Shown here: piece after piece, positions 24,091 to 32,500 of the stretch
How positions within the stretch are numbered: position 1 is the first letter of the stretch
Layout: each line of letters starts with the position of its first letter
Assembly: GCA_037446605.1 (NCBI GenBank)
Contig: JBBIIE010000003.1
Span: 24,163-88,162 of the forward strand
DNA length: 64,000 nt
Direction: 5' to 3'
DNA from: JANXAZ01 sp037446605
GTDB lineage: Bacteria; Pseudomonadota; Alphaproteobacteria; Geminicoccales; Geminicoccaceae
Made by a program: the position numbers and the translations under genes
Notes under the pieces: generated by a model
Database searches by the model: none
Told to the model about the DNA's origin: nothing
The model's input: the letters and a program-made list of their open reading frames with translations, nothing else

Positions 24091-24558
24091 TCAGGCCGCG
24101 CGCTGCGAGCATTCGGGCGGCAGGGCCACGATCTGGATCCAGTAGCGGCAGAGGACGTTGACCGCCTCGACCAGGCCGTTGAACGTGACCGGCTTGGTGA
24201 TGAACGAGCTGACGCCGAGCCCGTAGGTACGGACGATGTCCTCCTCGGCGCGCGAGGTGGTGAGCACGACCACCGGGATCCGGCACAGCTGGGGATCGGC
24301 CTTGAGCTCGCGCAGGGCCTCGCGCCCGTCCTTCCTCGGCATGTTGAGGTCGAGCAGGATCACGCCCGGGTAGGGCTGGCCGGCGAGCTTCGCCCAGGCC
24401 CCCTCGCGGCGCAGGTAGGCGAGCAGCTCCTCGCCGTCCTCGACGAAGTGGATCTCGTTGGCGAGCCGGTTCTCGGCGAAGGCGTCCTCGATCATCATCC
24501 GATCGTCGGGGTCGTCCTCGGCGACCAGGATGGTGATCGGTCGCACGGCGTGGCTCAT
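24091..24558 (-). CDS. single-domain response regulator (CheY-like, Rcp1 type)
   Basis: 155 aa. Seen: ILVAEDDPDDRMMIEDAF (acidic pocket), phospho-acceptor Asp70 in PGVILLDLNMPRKDGREAL, VVVLTTSRAEEDIV (switch Thr), and the conserved Lys in SSFITKPVTF. This is the long-loop type of receiver (Rcp1-like) usually paired with phytochrome- or PAS-linked kinases lacking a receiver. Its ATG overlaps the kinase stop (ATGA), so kinase and regulator are co-translated. Likely relays phosphate between the kinase and the REC-REC-GGDEF-EAL protein. Confidence 0.93.
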   Translation of the reverse strand: MSHAVRPITILVAEDDPDDRMMIEDAFAENRLANEIHFVEDGEELLAYLRREGAWAKLAGQPYPGVILLDLNMPRKDGREALRELKADPQLCRIPVVVLTTSRAEEDIVRTYGLGVSSFITKPVTFNGLVEAVNVLCRYWIQIVALPPECSQRAA

Positions 24559-25697
24559 GGCTTGGTCTCCATGGTCGGCTGTTGGGCCGGCAGCTCGATG
24601 ATGAAGGTGGCCCCCTCGCCCGGTACACCCTGGGCGGTGATCGTTCCCCCGTGCCGCTCCACGATCTTGCGGCAGGTGGCGAGCCCGATCCCGGTGCCCT
24701 CGTACTCCGCCCGGGTGTGGAGCCGCTGGAAGATGCCGAAGATCCGCTCGGCGTACTTCATCTCGAAGCCGATGCCGTTGTCGGCGAAGCGGATCTCGAC
24801 GCGGCGCTCGCCGGGCTGCTGCTCGCGCCCGCCGGCCACCTCCCGGGCGCCGATGGTGATCCGCGGCGGCACGTCCGGGCGATGGAACTTGAGGGCGTTG
24901 GCGATCAGGTTCTGGAACAGTTGCCGCATCTGGGTGGCATCGGCATCGATCGTCGGCAGCGGGCCGGCCTCCACGCATCCTCCGCTGCTCTCCAGGCGCA
25001 TCTGCAGGTCGACCAGAACACCGGAAAGCACCTCGTTCAGGTTCACCGCCGTGAACGGCTTCGCCTTGGTGGTGACCCGCGAGTAGTCGAGCAGGTCGTT
25101 GATCAGAGCCCGCATCCGCTTGACGGCGCTCTGCATGCGCTCGACGTACATCTGCCCGTCCTCGCCGAGCGCCGCGTGGTAGCGCTGGCGGAGCCGGTCG
25201 CCGAACGCCTCGATCTTGCGCAACGGTTCCTGCAGGTCGTGCGAGGCGATCGAGGCGAAGGACTCGAGCTCCTGGTTGGAGCGGCGCAACGCCGCCTCGC
25301 GGACCTTGAGCTCGCTGATGTCGGTGTGCAGGACGACGAGCCCGCCATCGGCGGTACGGTGCTCGTTGACCAGGATCCAGCGGCCGTCGGCGAGCTGGCG
25401 CTCCATCACCGAGTCGGCCTGGCGATGCTGGGCCATCCGCTGATGGAAGCGGACCTCGGGATCGGTCTCGGCCGGCACCGGATCGATGCCGCTCGCGATC
25501 TCGGCGCGAACCAGGTCGGCATAGGAGAGCTGCGCCCGCAGGGTCCCCTCGAGGGCCGGGTAGAGGTCGACCAGCCTGCCGTTCCAGGTCACCAGCCGGC
25601 CGCCCGGATCGAACAGGGCGAAGCCGTGCGGGATGCTCTCGATGATCGCCGCCCGGGTGCGGCTCTCGGCGGCCGCGGGCGGGCCGTGGCACCGCAC
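24555..25697 (-). CDS. PAS-domain sensor histidine kinase, N-terminus at the inverted repeat
   Basis: 380 aa from GTG 25697. PAS-like domain about residues 12-130 (AAIIESIPHGFALFDPGGRL...VVLHTDISELKVREA). HisKA with phospho-accepting His153 (SIASHDLQEPLRKIEAF). HATPase with QNLIANALKFH (N box), FADNGIGFE and EGTGIGLATCRKI. No membrane segment is seen, so the kinase as written is cytoplasmic. The reading frame continues upstream to 26087, but only as antisense of the ATP-grasp fragment and the MFS gene. Family similarity ends close to the right inverted repeat, so the native N-terminus may have been lost or the start lies within the repeat. Co-operonic with the response regulator and GGDEF-EAL genes. 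Confidence 0.82.
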   Translation of the reverse strand: MRCHGPPAAAESRTRAAIIESIPHGFALFDPGGRLVTWNGRLVDLYPALEGTLRAQLSYADLVRAEIASGIDPVPAETDPEVRFHQRMAQHRQADSVMERQLADGRWILVNEHRTADGGLVVLHTDISELKVREAALRRSNQELESFASIASHDLQEPLRKIEAFGDRLRQRYHAALGEDGQMYVERMQSAVKRMRALINDLLDYSRVTTKAKPFTAVNLNEVLSGVLVDLQMRLESSGGCVEAGPLPTIDADATQMRQLFQNLIANALKFHRPDVPPRITIGAREVAGGREQQPGERRVEIRFADNGIGFEMKYAERIFGIFQRLHTRAEYEGTGIGLATCRKIVERHGGTITAQGVPGEGATFIIELPAQQPTMETKP

Positions 25698-25708
25698 GGG
25701 CTCGACCT
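25669..25708 (-). repeat. right copy of 40-bp inverted repeat
   Basis: Inverted copy of 21906-21945 with two mismatches in 40. It spans the start region of the histidine kinase on the minus strand and the first codons of the ATP-grasp remnant on the plus strand (RAVAPHGLDL). The two copies enclose 3.8 kb holding exactly three signalling genes; no transposase was found inside. Confidence 0.8.
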
Positions 25709-25928
25709 GCGGGCCGACGCCGCCGGGCGGCTGTACGTCCTCGAGGCCAACCCCAAGCCCGATCTCGCGGCGCCGGTGGCCGAGCGGACCAGCCTCGTGT
25801 GCGCCGGCCTGCCGGATCAAGGGATGAGCTACGACGATCTCGTGCTGGGCCTGCTCGCCGATCGGCTCGATGTCCTCTTCTCCCGACACCGCGGCAGCGC
25901 GCATCGGCTGCTCGACCTGATCGGCTGA
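25686..25928 (+). pseudogene. C-terminal remnant of an ATP-grasp (D-Ala-D-Ala ligase-like) gene
   Basis: About 80 codons remain. Seen: LDLRADAAGRLYVLEANPKP, where the ATP-grasp family has the metal-binding Glu-x-Asn-Pro motif at its C-terminal end, followed by DQGMSYDDLVLGLL, typical of the last helix. The ATP-binding and substrate domains (about 250 residues) are missing and are not found elsewhere in the window. The break coincides with the right copy of the 40-bp inverted repeat. It precedes the sensor-MFS gene by 12 nt on the same strand, so the intact gene was probably first in that operon. A short unrelated ORF is possible but the motif match argues against it. Confidence 0.65.
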
Positions 25929-25940
25929 GGCGGATCGGCG

Positions 25941-28825
25941 GTGCGCCTCGGGCTGGCCCTGCGATCGACGGAGCTCGTCAGTCGAGCCCTGGACGGGCTC
26001 GCGATGGCGCTCGTCGCCGGCTTGTCGTTCCTGCTCCTGCTCTATGTCGGGCACGGCGAGGCGCAGCGCAGCTTCGAGCGGTTCCATCTCGACAAGCTGG
26101 CGGCGCAGGGTCGGATGCTGCAGGGCGCCATCGAGAGCTACCTGCGCCGCGACCTGCCCCTCTCACAGTATGTCGGGTTCCGCGCTCGGGCCGAGCGGTT
26201 GCGTGCCTCGGACGAGCAGCTCCTGGCGCTCGCCGTCTTCGCTGCCGACGGCACCCCCCTGTTCACCAGCGGGGACACGGGCATCGGCCTCATCCCGACG
26301 ACACCCCAGACGAGCCGGACCCAGGTCGGCACCGGCGAGGTGCACAAGGACGATCGCCATCTGCAGCTCGTGCTGCCGCTCGCCAACCGCTACGAGCGGG
26401 TCGGCAGCCTCGCCCTCACGGTCGGCCGGGCGACCATCGACCAGGAGGTGACCAGTCATTTCGTCCCGCTGCTCTACCTGGCGGCGGGGCTCTCCTTGCT
26501 GTTCGCGCTCGTCGTCGGCTCGGCGCGGGGCTGGCTCGCCCGCCAGCGCCTGCCCTGGCTGCCGATCCTCTACGCGAGCCTGTTCATGGTGATGGCCGGA
26601 GCGGTCATCACCGCGATGATCCAGCTCTACAGCCGAGGTGTGCAGCTCGAGGTCAAGGCGCTCGCCGATTCGCTCGGCCAGCGGATGACCGAGATCATGG
26701 GCTTCCACCTCGACCTGCAGCAGTTGCAGGGGCTCGACCGCGCCTTCGGCGAGTACCGCCGGCTGAACCCCGACATCGGTGCGGTGGCCCTGCTCGTCGA
26801 CGGTCGGATCACCATCCACACCGACCCCTTCATGGTGGGGCGACCGTGGAGCAGCGATGCCTCGACCTACGAGTACCGGGTCGACGTGACGCCACCCGGC
26901 GGCACGCAGCGGGTGGATGTCGCGGTGACCCTGCCGGAGGACATCGTCTACGGGCGAATCCTGCGCAACGCCAAGAACTTCCTGGCGCTGTTCGTGGCCT
27001 CGGCGTTCCTCGCCAACCTGTTCCTGCAGTTTGCCGGGACGCTCCGTCGCGAGGATCGGCCGATCGCGAGCCCGGGCGGCGACCGGGCCCTCGCCCTGGT
27101 CAAGCCGGTCTTCTACGTGGCGATGTGCATCGAGCATCTGATCTACCCGTTCCTGCCGCAGCACATCCACTCCGAGCTCGCCGCGGCCGGCCTCCCCGAG
27201 GGTCTGGCCGGCCTCGTGGTCACGACCTATTACCTCCTCTTCGCGCTCACCCTGGTGCCGGCGGGCCATCTGACCCGGCGGTTCGGCTCGCGTCGGCCGA
27301 TGACCATCGGCCTGCTGCTGACCGCCGCGGGGCTGCTCGCCCTGCTCCTGCCCGGGGGCCTCCTGCCGCTCCTGCTCGGTCGCGCCTGCGCCGGCATCGG
27401 CCAGGGGCTGCTGCTGATCGGTGTGCAATCCTACATCCTCGCGGTCGCCGCGCCCGAGCGCAGGACCCAGGGGGCCACGATCATCGTGTTCGGCTTCCAG
27501 GGCGGCATGATCGCGGGCATGGCGATCGGCTCGCTGCTGGTCATCAATCTCGGCCCCGGGGGCGTGTTCACGCTCGGGGCCGGCGCCGCGGTGCTGACCG
27601 CCCTCTACGCCTCGGTCGTGATTCCCGCGGAGGCGAGCCGCGCCCGCATCGAGGGAGAGCTGGCCGGCACCCTGGGTCAACTGCGCCGGGAGCTCCTCCT
27701 GGCGCTACGCAGCCGCAGCCTGCTCGCGACCATCGGGCTCGTCGGCCTTCCGGCCAAGGCCGTGCTGACCGGTGTGATCGTCTTCGCCCTGCCGCTGCTC
27801 ATGACCGAGCAGGGATATCGGCAGGAGGACATCGGCCAGATGCTGATGATCTATGCCGGTGGCGTGATCGTGGCGAGCGGTGCCATCGCCCGCCTCGTCG
27901 ACCGCACCGGTCGGACCGGTCTCGTGTTGGGCTTGGGGGGGTGTCGAGTGGTCTCGGCCTCCTCCTGATCGCCTTCGTCGATTCCGACTCCCTCGGGCAC
28001 GGCAGCTACGCCGGCGTGTTGCAGGTCGTGCTGATGGGGCTCGGGATCCTGATCGTGGGTGCGGCGCACGGCCTGATCAACGCACCGATCGTCACCCACG
28101 TGGCGGAGCTCGGGTTGGCCAAGCGGATCGGCGCCGGAGCGGCCACTGCCGCCTACCGCTTCCTCGAGCGGGGCGGCCACGTGGCCGGGCCCCTTCTGGT
28201 TGGCCAGCTCATCCTGCTGGCCGGGCAGATCGGCGTCACCCTGCAATGGATCGGTACGGCCGTGGCGATCCTGGGGCTGGCCTTTCTCGGGTTGCAGCGA
28301 CGTCACGCGGCCGATGCGGCCGCGGAGCGGCGAGGATCCGAGCTGCTGGCTCTCCATCTCGATCCTCCCGACCTCGCGCTCCTGCTCGTGGTCGGCGAGG
28401 AGGAGCCCGCCCAGCCGGTCCGCCCCGGCCGCATGCTCCGGGTGGCCGGACCGCCCCGCGCCACCCCCGAGGATCCGGGCCGGGTGCACCGTCTGCGCGC
28501 GTTCCTCGCACCCCTTCTCGCCACCGTCCCGCCCGGCACCCGCCTGCGGCTGGTCGGTTGCGGGGATCCCGCCTCCTATCGGACGGCCCTCGCCGACGCG
28601 GCGGGGGTCGAGTTGCGCTGCGTACCGAATGCCGCGGCCTGGCTCGCGGAGCTGCGGCCCCTCCTCGTGCGCGGGACCGCCACTGGCGGGCGCCCCGCTG
28701 CCGAGCTCGCCCGGGCCCTCGCCGATCACGGGCGGCGCCGGTCCGGGCCGGATCGACCGTTCGTCTGGATCCGCTCGTCCGCGGCCGGGCCGCATGCGGA
28801 GCTCGAGCCGGCATCGGCCACCTGA
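25941..28825 (+). pseudogene. sensor-domain/MFS transporter fusion, frameshifted at a G-run
   Basis: Starts at GTG 25941. N-terminal TM (about residues 14-34), a first periplasmic region, two TMs (YLAAGLSLLFALVVGS and LPILYASLFMVMAGAVITAM), a second periplasmic Cache-like region (IGAVALLVDGRITIHTDPFM), one TM, then an MFS domain of about 11-12 TMs beginning LVKPVFYVAMCIEHLIYPF. At 27935-27941 a run of seven G shifts the frame to a stop at 27968. With eight G the protein continues (LGLGGVSSGLGLLLIAF) to 28825, giving about 960 residues with a soluble C-terminal tail of about 170 residues of unknown family. Either a sequencing/assembly error or a recent mutation or phase switch. It lies between the ATP-grasp remnant and an ABC-type binding protein. 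Confidence 0.75.
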
Positions 28826-28871
28826 CCACCCATCGGCGGCGTGTCGCGCCGCCGCAACGGAGCCTTTCCGG

Positions 28872-30095
28872 ATGCCCGAGACACCACCGCTCACGATCGA
28901 CCGTCGCCGCCTCGCTTCCTGGACCGCGGCGAGCCTGGCTCTGTTCGTCCTGCCGCCCGCCGCCTCGGGCGCCGTCCCGCCGCTCGCCCTCGCCAGCTGG
29001 TTCAAGGTCGACGAGGCGCGCTCGGCGGACTGGCGGGTGGAGCCGGTCGAGGGAGACCCGCTCCAGGCGATGGTCCGCCGCGTCAAGCCGGGATCCGGCC
29101 CGCTCCGTCGGCTTCTCGTCCTGTACCCGCGCCCCTCCCCGGCCTACGACGTGGCGATCAGCAAGATCCTCGAGGTGTTCGGCGCCAAGAACCTCAACCT
29201 CGAGCTCCTGGCCTTCAACTTCCAAGGTGACGACGGGCGCGGTGCCGCTGCCCTGCAGATGGTCGAGGACGGTCCTGTCGACCTCGTCCTGTCGATGGGC
29301 TCCGAATCGACCGCCTGGCTCCATCAGTACTATCGCAAGGGCGCGGTCCCCGTGGTCACGGTGTGCTCGAAGGATCCCGTCGCGCTCGGTCAGATCCCCG
29401 GCTACGAGGAGGGCAGCGGGACCAACTTCGCCTTCACCTCGCTCAACATGCCGATCGACGTCCAGCTCGCCTATCTCCAGGATTTCAGACCGGGCCTGCG
29501 CAACCTCGGGATCCTGGTCGACGGCAAGAACATCAGCGCCGTGCGCACCCAGGCCAAGCCGATGCAGCAGGCGGCGGCGGCCCAGGGCATCACGGTCCAG
29601 TACCTCGCCGTCCAGAACCCGGCCAAGGCCAAGGAGGAGCTCGCCAAGCTCGTCGGCGAGGCGACCGCGCAGATGCAGGCGAGCGATCCGGGGCTCGAGC
29701 GCAGCCTGTTCTGGATCACCGGCAGCACCGCGGTGTTCAAGGAGATCGCGACGATCAACGCGCATGCCGGTCGCGTCCCGGTGGTGAGTGCCGTGCCTGA
29801 GGTCGTCCAGGAGGGTGACGACAGCGCCGTTCTCTCGATCGGCATCAGTTTCGAGAGCAACGCCAACCTGGCGGCCATCTACGCCGTCGACATCCTCGCC
29901 GGACGAACCACGCCCGGCAAGCTCAAGGTGGGGATCGTCTCGCCACCCGACATCGCCATCAACTTCCGGAGGGCACGGCAGATCGGCCTGGACGTGCCGA
30001 TCAGCTTCTTCGAGAGCGCCAACTACATCTACGATTACGACGGTCGGTTGGTGCGCCGGCTGGGCGAGCCGGTCGCGACCACGCCGCTCCGCTGA
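28872..30095 (+). CDS. ABC-type substrate-binding protein (TrpX/PF04392-like), orphan
   Basis: 407 aa exported protein. Leader with DRRRLASWTAASLALFVLPP (twin-arginine-like), then the two-lobed ABC_sub_bind fold: LLVLYPRPSPAYDVAISKIL, VDLVLSMGSESTAWL, VVTVCSKDPV, FAFTSLNMPIDVQLAYL, NLGILVDGKNISA, FWITGSTAVFKEI, SIGISFESNANLAAIYAVDIL and the usual C-terminal FRRARQIGLDVPISFFESA. The family binds aromatic or other small ligands and normally pairs with a permease and an ATPase; neither is here. The preceding gene is the sensor-MFS fusion (46-nt gap), so it may act as a ligand-presenting partner for that protein. ATG 28872. Confidence 0.86.
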   Translation: MPETPPLTIDRRRLASWTAASLALFVLPPAASGAVPPLALASWFKVDEARSADWRVEPVEGDPLQAMVRRVKPGSGPLRRLLVLYPRPSPAYDVAISKILEVFGAKNLNLELLAFNFQGDDGRGAAALQMVEDGPVDLVLSMGSESTAWLHQYYRKGAVPVVTVCSKDPVALGQIPGYEEGSGTNFAFTSLNMPIDVQLAYLQDFRPGLRNLGILVDGKNISAVRTQAKPMQQAAAAQGITVQYLAVQNPAKAKEELAKLVGEATAQMQASDPGLERSLFWITGSTAVFKEIATINAHAGRVPVVSAVPEVVQEGDDSAVLSIGISFESNANLAAIYAVDILAGRTTPGKLKVGIVSPPDIAINFRRARQIGLDVPISFFESANYIYDYDGRLVRRLGEPVATTPLR

Positions 30096-30148
30096 GGAGG
30101 GTCCCGGGAGAGGTCGGTCGGACCCGGTTCCCGCCGGGGCCGACCGCC

Positions 30149-31105
30149 TCACTCGACGATGCGGTCGACCTTGTAGTCCTTGGTCTCGCGCGCCCAGGCG
30201 AAGGTCACGAGCTCGCCGATCAGGCCGACCGCGACGATCTGGATCCCGAGCACCACGAGCAGGGTCGAAAGGATCAGCGCCGGCCGGTCACCCAGGGGCA
30301 CGCCGAGCGCCAGCCGCTCGAACACGAGCCAGGCGGTGGCGAGCCCGCCCAGGGCGAGCGTCAGGAAGCCGAAGCCGCCGAAGAAGCGGAACGGCTTCCT
30401 GAGGAACTTCAACAGGAAGAACAGGCTCACGACGTCGAGCGCGAGGCTCGGCCAGGCGCCGGCCCGGGCCAGTCCCGGCCCGGCCCGGCCGGGTGCCGGA
30501 GCCGGCAGCTCCTCGACCGTGAAGCCCTGCGCCTGGGCGATCAGCGGCAGGAACCGGTGCTGGTTGCCGTAGAGACCGAGCTCCGCCGCGACCCGCGCCC
30601 GCATCGCCCGGATCGGGCTCCGGACGTCCTCGAGACGGCTCTGCAGCAGGAGCTCGAGCAGCCGCTCGAGCTTGCCGCGACCAGCGTGGCCGGGCACCCG
30701 CCGGGCGAGCGTGACGATGTCCACACCGGAGGCCTCGAGCGTGCGCACGAGCCGCGGCAGCTCGGCCGGGTCGACCTCGAGCTCGGCCGGCAGCGTCAGC
30801 ACCACGGCGCCGGTGGCGTGGCGCAGGCCGACGGTCAGCGCCGCCGCCTCGCCCATCGATCGGGCGAAGGTCAGGATCTCGATCCGGCCGTCCTGCCGAC
30901 GCAGCGCCTTCAACGTCTCGAGCGTCGACCGCCACGGCCCGTCGACCACGTAGATCAGCTCGCAGCGTCGGCCGAGCGGGGCCAAGCCGCGGCGCAGCCG
31001 GGCGTGCAGCTCGGCGATCCCGGGCAGCTCCCCGAGCACCGGCACGACGACGGACAGCTCGGCCGTGGCGGCGGCGAGATGGGCGATCCCGAGCTCGGCG
31101 GTCAT
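30149..31105 (-). CDS. GT2 family glycosyltransferase with C-terminal membrane segments
   Basis: 318 aa. GT-A domain: ELSVVVPVLGELPGIAELHARL at the N-terminus, LIYVVDGPWRSTLETLK where a DDGS-type motif is replaced by VVDGPW, VVLTLPAELEVDP in place of the usual DxD, and SPIRAMRARVA. Two C-terminal TMs (FLTLALGGLATAWLVF and LILSTLLVVLGIQIVAVGLIGELV) as in polyprenyl-phosphate glycosyltransferases (ArnC/GtrB/DPM1-like). The altered donor-binding motifs (no obvious DxD) make activity uncertain. It sits 20 nt downstream of a second, canonical GT2 gene on the same strand; they may be a catalytic/partner pair acting on a lipid-linked sugar at the inner membrane. Confidence 0.82.
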   Translation of the reverse strand: MTAELGIAHLAAATAELSVVVPVLGELPGIAELHARLRRGLAPLGRRCELIYVVDGPWRSTLETLKALRRQDGRIEILTFARSMGEAAALTVGLRHATGAVVLTLPAELEVDPAELPRLVRTLEASGVDIVTLARRVPGHAGRGKLERLLELLLQSRLEDVRSPIRAMRARVAAELGLYGNQHRFLPLIAQAQGFTVEELPAPAPGRAGPGLARAGAWPSLALDVVSLFFLLKFLRKPFRFFGGFGFLTLALGGLATAWLVFERLALGVPLGDRPALILSTLLVVLGIQIVAVGLIGELVTFAWARETKDYKVDRIVE

Positions 31106-31125
31106 GGGGTGGATCCGACTGGCTG

Positions 31126-32070
31126 TCAGGGCGAGGGGGAGGCACCGACCGGCCGGGCGGCGAGCAGGCGGAAGCGCTCGAACCGCGGCGCACGGGCGCT
31201 GTGCAGGAGGTAGCTCAGGAAGCCGAGGAACAGGAGGAAGGCGGCGAGCGCGCCGCTGAGCATGACCACCCCCTGGAAGGCGACCCCGGGCTCGGCCCGG
31301 GTCAGCACGAACAGCCCGGCGGCGAGGCAGCCGGCGGCCGCGGCGAGCCCACCGGTGCCGAGCAGCCACCGCATCGGGCGGCGGGCGAAGTCGAGGATGG
31401 TCGCGATCACCACGAGGTCGACGAGCACCTTGTAGATGCGCGAGAAGCCGTACTTCGAGCGGCCGAAGCGGCGCGGATGGTGGCGCACCTCGAGCTCGGC
31501 GATCCGGGCGCCGGCGAGGCTGGCCATGGCCGGGATGAAACGGTGCATCTCGGCATAGAGGGGGATCGCCTTGATGAGATCGGCCCGGTAGGCCTTCAAG
31601 GAGCAGCCATTGTCCTTGATCGGCACGCCGGTGATCCAGCCGATCAGCCGGTTGGCGACCTTGGACGGCAACACCCGCGACCAGTGGTCCTTGCGCGCCT
31701 TGCGCCAGCCGACCACCAGATCGAAGCCCTTGTCGATCTCGGCCAGGAAGCGGGGAATGTCGCGCGGGTCGTTCTGCAGGTCGCCGTCCAGGGTGACCAG
31801 GACGCGGCCGCGGGCGTGCTCGATGCCGGCCGCCATGGCCGCCGTCTGGCCGTAGTTGCGGCGCAGCTTCAGGAGCCGCAGCGCCGGCTTGCCGTCACGC
31901 GGCAGCTCGAGGGCGCGGGCGAAGGTGGCGTCGCTGGAGCCGTCGTCGACCAGGAGCAGCTCGATGGCGAGCGGCAGCGGGGCGAGCGCGGCGGCGATCG
32001 CCTCGACCAGCGGACGAACATTGTCCTCCTCGTTGTAGAGGGGGACGATGATCGAGAGATCGGGGGTCAT
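31126..32070 (-). CDS. GT2 polyprenyl-phosphate glycosyltransferase
   Basis: 314 aa, canonical DPM1/GtrB/ArnC-like: LSIIVPLYNEEDNVRPLVEA, LLLVDDGSSDATF, RNYGQTAAMAAGIEHARG, VLVTLDGDLQNDPRDIP (DxD metal site), VVGWRKARKDHWSRVLPS and GCSLKAYRADL, followed by two TMs (LLGTGGLAAAAGCLAAGLFV and GVVMLSGALAAFLLFLGFLSYLL). It transfers a sugar to undecaprenyl phosphate in the cytoplasmic leaflet; the sugar cannot be told. ATG 32070. It heads the two-gene operon with the divergent-motif GT2. Confidence 0.9.
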   Translation of the reverse strand: MTPDLSIIVPLYNEEDNVRPLVEAIAAALAPLPLAIELLLVDDGSSDATFARALELPRDGKPALRLLKLRRNYGQTAAMAAGIEHARGRVLVTLDGDLQNDPRDIPRFLAEIDKGFDLVVGWRKARKDHWSRVLPSKVANRLIGWITGVPIKDNGCSLKAYRADLIKAIPLYAEMHRFIPAMASLAGARIAELEVRHHPRRFGRSKYGFSRIYKVLVDLVVIATILDFARRPMRWLLGTGGLAAAAGCLAAGLFVLTRAEPGVAFQGVVMLSGALAAFLLFLGFLSYLLHSARAPRFERFRLLAARPVGASPSP

Positions 32071-32500
32071 CACCGCGAGCATCCACGATTCCGCGCATCT
32101 CGGGAAGGTCGCCGCCGGACGGGCATGCGGTACGCCGATATGATCGAGGCGCCGTCGTGTCCCGACCGCCGCAACCCCTCCCACGGCAGCCTCGCGGAAC
32201 CGGCGCGCGGCCGCACCGGCCGAACCGGTCGCCGTCGGCCGGCCCGAGCGACGAGGGAGGCGGCTCCTGACCGAAACGTGACAAATCCGCAACGTTCACA
32301 GTTGCATTCAAGTCACGGATCGGCTCCCGTCAATAGGGGTCAGACACCATCCGGTACGGGCATGTCGCTTCACGTCCAGACTGTTGCAGAACCTCGACGA
32401 TTCGCTTAGGAACGGGCTGTCGGCTCGACGCCGGGTCGATGATGTCGGCGTCGCTCGGGACTTGCCCGCCCGGGTCGGAAAGAAGACGGAGGAGAACGGC
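32071..32500. promoter_or_regulatory. 430-nt divergent intergenic region with promoter candidate for the peptidase gene
   Basis: Between the GT2 operon (minus) and the YcbK-like gene (plus). A plausible sigma-70 promoter for the latter is TTGCAG (32384-32389), 17-nt spacer, TAGGAA (32407-32412). The stretch 32270-32350 is less GC-rich than its surroundings and includes AATAGGGGTCAGACACC (32332-32348), a motif familiar from dispersed repeats in proteobacterial genomes; only one copy was seen here. No supportable ORF. Confidence 0.35.

Noticed and set aside
21906..25708. A classical insertion sequence
   Set aside because: Inverted ends exist, but no transposase, resolvase or clear target-site duplication (at most GCG) was seen; reported as an unexplained element instead.
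32332..32348. AATAGGGGTCAGACACC as a REP or IS end
   Set aside because: Only a single copy is visible, with no palindrome or transposase; not enough to call.
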